Origin: an uncultured Roseovarius sp.
GTDB taxonomy: Bacteria > Pseudomonadota > Alphaproteobacteria > Rhodobacterales > Rhodobacteraceae
NCBI GenBank assembly: GCA_913055965.1
Contig: CAJXKX010000133.1
Location: forward strand, 1 to 6,300
Direction: 5' to 3'
Length of the DNA: 6,300 bases
Shown here one piece after another: positions 4,766-6,300 of this stretch (its first letter is position 1; each line of letters opens with the position of its first letter). The notes beneath the pieces were generated by a model, which ran no database searches, was not told where the DNA came from, and saw only the letters and a list, made by a program, of their open reading frames with translations. The translations under genes were made by a program, and so were the position numbers.

Positions 4766-6201
4766 TATCCTTGGTCTTTTTCGCGGCGGCGGTCCGCGTG
4801 GCGCAGCGCCTCGGCGACGAGGCTCACGCGGCTGCCCTTCGATCCCTTGACGAGCACGACATCGCCCGCATCCACCAGCCGGTGGGCACGGGCGGCGAGC
4901 GCCTCGGCGGTGTCGGCGCGCTGCCCGCGCCGTGCCTCGGGCAGGGCGTCCCACAATGCGCGCATCCGGGGGCCGACGCAATGCACCTCGTCCACCGCCT
5001 GCATGGCCGGAAGGTCGGCGAGGGCGGCGTGAAGCGCGGCCTCGGTCTGTCCGAGTTCGAGCATGTCGCCGAGGATGGCGATGCGCCGCCCGCGCGAGAC
5101 GCGGCCCACATCGTCCTGCGGGCGGGCGGCGGCGAGGATGTCGAGCGCGGCTTCCATCGAGGCAGGGTTGGCGTTGAACGAGTCGTCGATCAGGTCGACG
5201 TTCATGCCGTCGGCGGCGAGGTCGAGCACCAGCCGTTCGCGGGTGCCGCGCCCCTCGGGCGGGGACCAATTGGCCAGATCGGCGATGGCCACCGCGCGGT
5301 CGAGGCCCAGAAGCCGCGCGCAGGCCAGCACGGCAAGCCCGTTCATGGCGAAATGCCGCCCCGGCGTGCCGATCTTGTAGAGCAGCGGGGTGCGCCAGGC
5401 CCGCGCGCGCGCCACGGTGGCGGCCTCGTGCAGATCGACCGACAGGAGCCGGTGATGGGCGTTGCGGGCGCGGCCGAAGCCCAGCGTGCGGGCGGCGTGG
5501 CGGCGGGCGGTGTCGCGCAGGATCGGCGCGGTGTCGATATCGGTGTGGTAGAGCGCCACGCCCCCCGGTTCGAGCCCCTCGTAGATCGATGCCTTCTCGC
5601 GGGCGATGCCGTCGAGGCTTTCGAACGCCTCGAGATGGGCGGCGGCGACGGTGGTGACGAGCGCGATATGGGGCCGGGCCATGCGCGCGAGCGGCGCGAT
5701 CTCGCCGGGCGCGTTCATGCCGATCTCGATCACCGCGAATTGCGTGTCCGCTTGCATCCGCGCCAGCGTGAGCGGCACGCCCCAGTGGTTGTTGTAGCTC
5801 TTGACCGAGGCGTGGGTGCGGCCCTGGTGCGACAGCACGGTGCGCAGCATCTCCTTGGTCGAGGTCTTGCCCACCGAGCCGGTGACGGCGATCACGCGGG
5901 CGCGGCTGCGTGCGCGGCCTGCGCGGCCCAGTGCCTCGAGGCCCGCCTGCACGTCCTCCACGACAAGGAGGGGCGCGCCCTCGGCGACGCCCTCGGGAAT
6001 GCGCGAGACCATCGCCGCGGCGGCCCCGCGCGCCAGCGCGTCGGCCACGAAATCGTGGCCGTCGCGGGCGGCGCTCAAGGCCACGAAGAGATCGCCGGGG
6101 GCGAGCGTGCGGGTGTCGATGGAGACGCCGGTCGCGCCCCAGTCTGTCGTGGCTTGCCCGCCGGTGGCGGCGGCGGCCTCGGCGGCGGTCCAGAGGGTCA
6201 T
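4765..6201 (-). CDS. murF: MurF, UDP-N-acetylmuramoyl-tripeptide--D-alanyl-D-alanine ligase
   Basis: This cytosolic Mur ligase adds the D-Ala-D-Ala dipeptide, completing the UDP-MurNAc-pentapeptide used by MraY. It has 478 residues (E. coli about 452). Visible marks are an N-terminal substrate domain with STDTR-like SIDTRTLAPGDLFVAL (27-42), the ATP loop TGSVGKTST (107-115, K112), SYNNHWGVPLTL (135-146), IEIGMNAPGEI (158-168), REKASIYEG with K203 as the expected carbamylated lysine, DDSFNANPASM (339-349), ILGDMLELG (376-384) and VKGSKGSRVS (451-460). DDSFNANP is the MurF counterpart of E. coli DDTYNANP. The start ATG overlaps the murE stop by four bases (ATGA), and the stop TAA shares a base with the mraY start. 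A weak G-rich ribosome site precedes it, fitting coupled translation from murE. Confidence 0.97.
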   Translation of the reverse strand: MTLWTAAEAAAATGGQATTDWGATGVSIDTRTLAPGDLFVALSAARDGHDFVADALARGAAAAMVSRIPEGVAEGAPLLVVEDVQAGLEALGRAGRARSRARVIAVTGSVGKTSTKEMLRTVLSHQGRTHASVKSYNNHWGVPLTLARMQADTQFAVIEIGMNAPGEIAPLARMARPHIALVTTVAAAHLEAFESLDGIAREKASIYEGLEPGGVALYHTDIDTAPILRDTARRHAARTLGFGRARNAHHRLLSVDLHEAATVARARAWRTPLLYKIGTPGRHFAMNGLAVLACARLLGLDRAVAIADLANWSPPEGRGTRERLVLDLAADGMNVDLIDDSFNANPASMEAALDILAAARPQDDVGRVSRGRRIAILGDMLELGQTEAALHAALADLPAMQAVDEVHCVGPRMRALWDALPEARRGQRADTAEALAARAHRLVDAGDVVLVKGSKGSRVSLVAEALRHADRRREKDQG

Positions 6202-6300
6202 GCCACGCCCCCGTCGAGCGCCGAGACGGCGAGGCTGGCCTGTTCGGTATCGTCGAAGGGCAGCACGTCGGTGCCCACGACCTGCCCGGTCTCGTGCCCC
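6198..6300 (-). CDS. murE: MurE, UDP-N-acetylmuramoyl-L-alanyl-D-glutamate--2,6-diaminopimelate ligase (C-terminal end only)
   Basis: Only the last 33 codons and the TGA stop (6200-6198) lie in the window; the rest is beyond the right edge. The visible protein begins GHETGQVVG and continues DVLPFDDTEQ, matching the conserved C-terminal KGHExGQ...PFDDR-type end of MurE. In Gram-negative bacteria MurE adds meso-diaminopimelate to UDP-MurNAc-L-Ala-D-Glu; the residues that fix this specificity are outside the window. Position directly before murF with an ATGA overlap is the standard dcw order and supports the call. Confidence 0.9.
   Translation of the reverse strand, partial: GHETGQVVGTDVLPFDDTEQASLAVSALDGGVA

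Noticed and set aside
3593..5032. A long plus-strand frame (479 codons) rich in His, Asp, Glu and Gly, antisense to mraY and murF
   Set aside because: It has no recognisable domain and a composition typical of antisense shadows in GC-rich genes. The opposite strand carries intact mraY and murF.
3683..5269. A 528-codon reading of the mraY frame extending into murF
   Set aside because: The upstream 168 residues are Arg/Ala-rich shadow sequence of murF. The ATG at 4765 gives the exact 360-residue family length and a ribosome site.
1..6300. CRISPR arrays, tRNA or rRNA genes, transposase genes
   Set aside because: I found no regularly spaced repeats, no tRNA-like cloverleaf or rRNA sequence, and no transposase motifs in any frame.

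Overview
The window is very GC-rich (roughly 70% by eye) with strong G/C bias at third codon positions. Its gene content and protein sequences fit an alphaproteobacterium, most likely Rhodobacterales (Roseobacter/Rhodobacter type). That placement comes from protein resemblance and was not computed.

Layout, left to right. Positions 2-949 (+) hold the 3' part of ribD (riboflavin biosynthesis deaminase/reductase), cut by the window edge. Positions 950-1186 are a convergent, gene-free spacer with three hairpins and a short, less GC-rich island. From 1187 to 6300 every gene is on the minus strand and belongs to the division and cell wall (dcw) cluster. In transcription order these are murE (only its last 33 codons, 6198-6300), murF (6201-4765), mraY (4765-3683), a small membrane-anchored coiled-coil protein (3389-2835), and murD (2614-1187). 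murE/murF overlap by 4 bases and murF/mraY by 1 base, so these three are tightly, probably translationally, coupled. murD is separated from mraY by 1,068 bp. That stretch holds the small protein and two gene-free spacers: 3390-3682, dense in palindromes, and 2615-2834, with repeated GTTAAC boxes, GANTC sites and a 22-bp-phased direct repeat.

The mur genes work in one pathway. MurD adds D-Glu to UDP-MurNAc-Ala, MurE adds the third residue, MurF adds D-Ala-D-Ala, and MraY moves phospho-MurNAc-pentapeptide onto undecaprenyl phosphate to give lipid I. All visible catalytic motifs are intact. RibD belongs to a different pathway and sits here by position only.

Nothing in the window is clearly a new biological system. 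The parts most worth a second look are the non-canonical ones. The mraY-murD junction is split by a gene that looks like a truncated remnant of a tetratricopeptide-repeat (TPR) protein. The dcw order stops at murD, where ftsW would normally follow, and meets ribD head-on. The two spacers flanking the small gene carry unexplained palindromic and repeated motifs.
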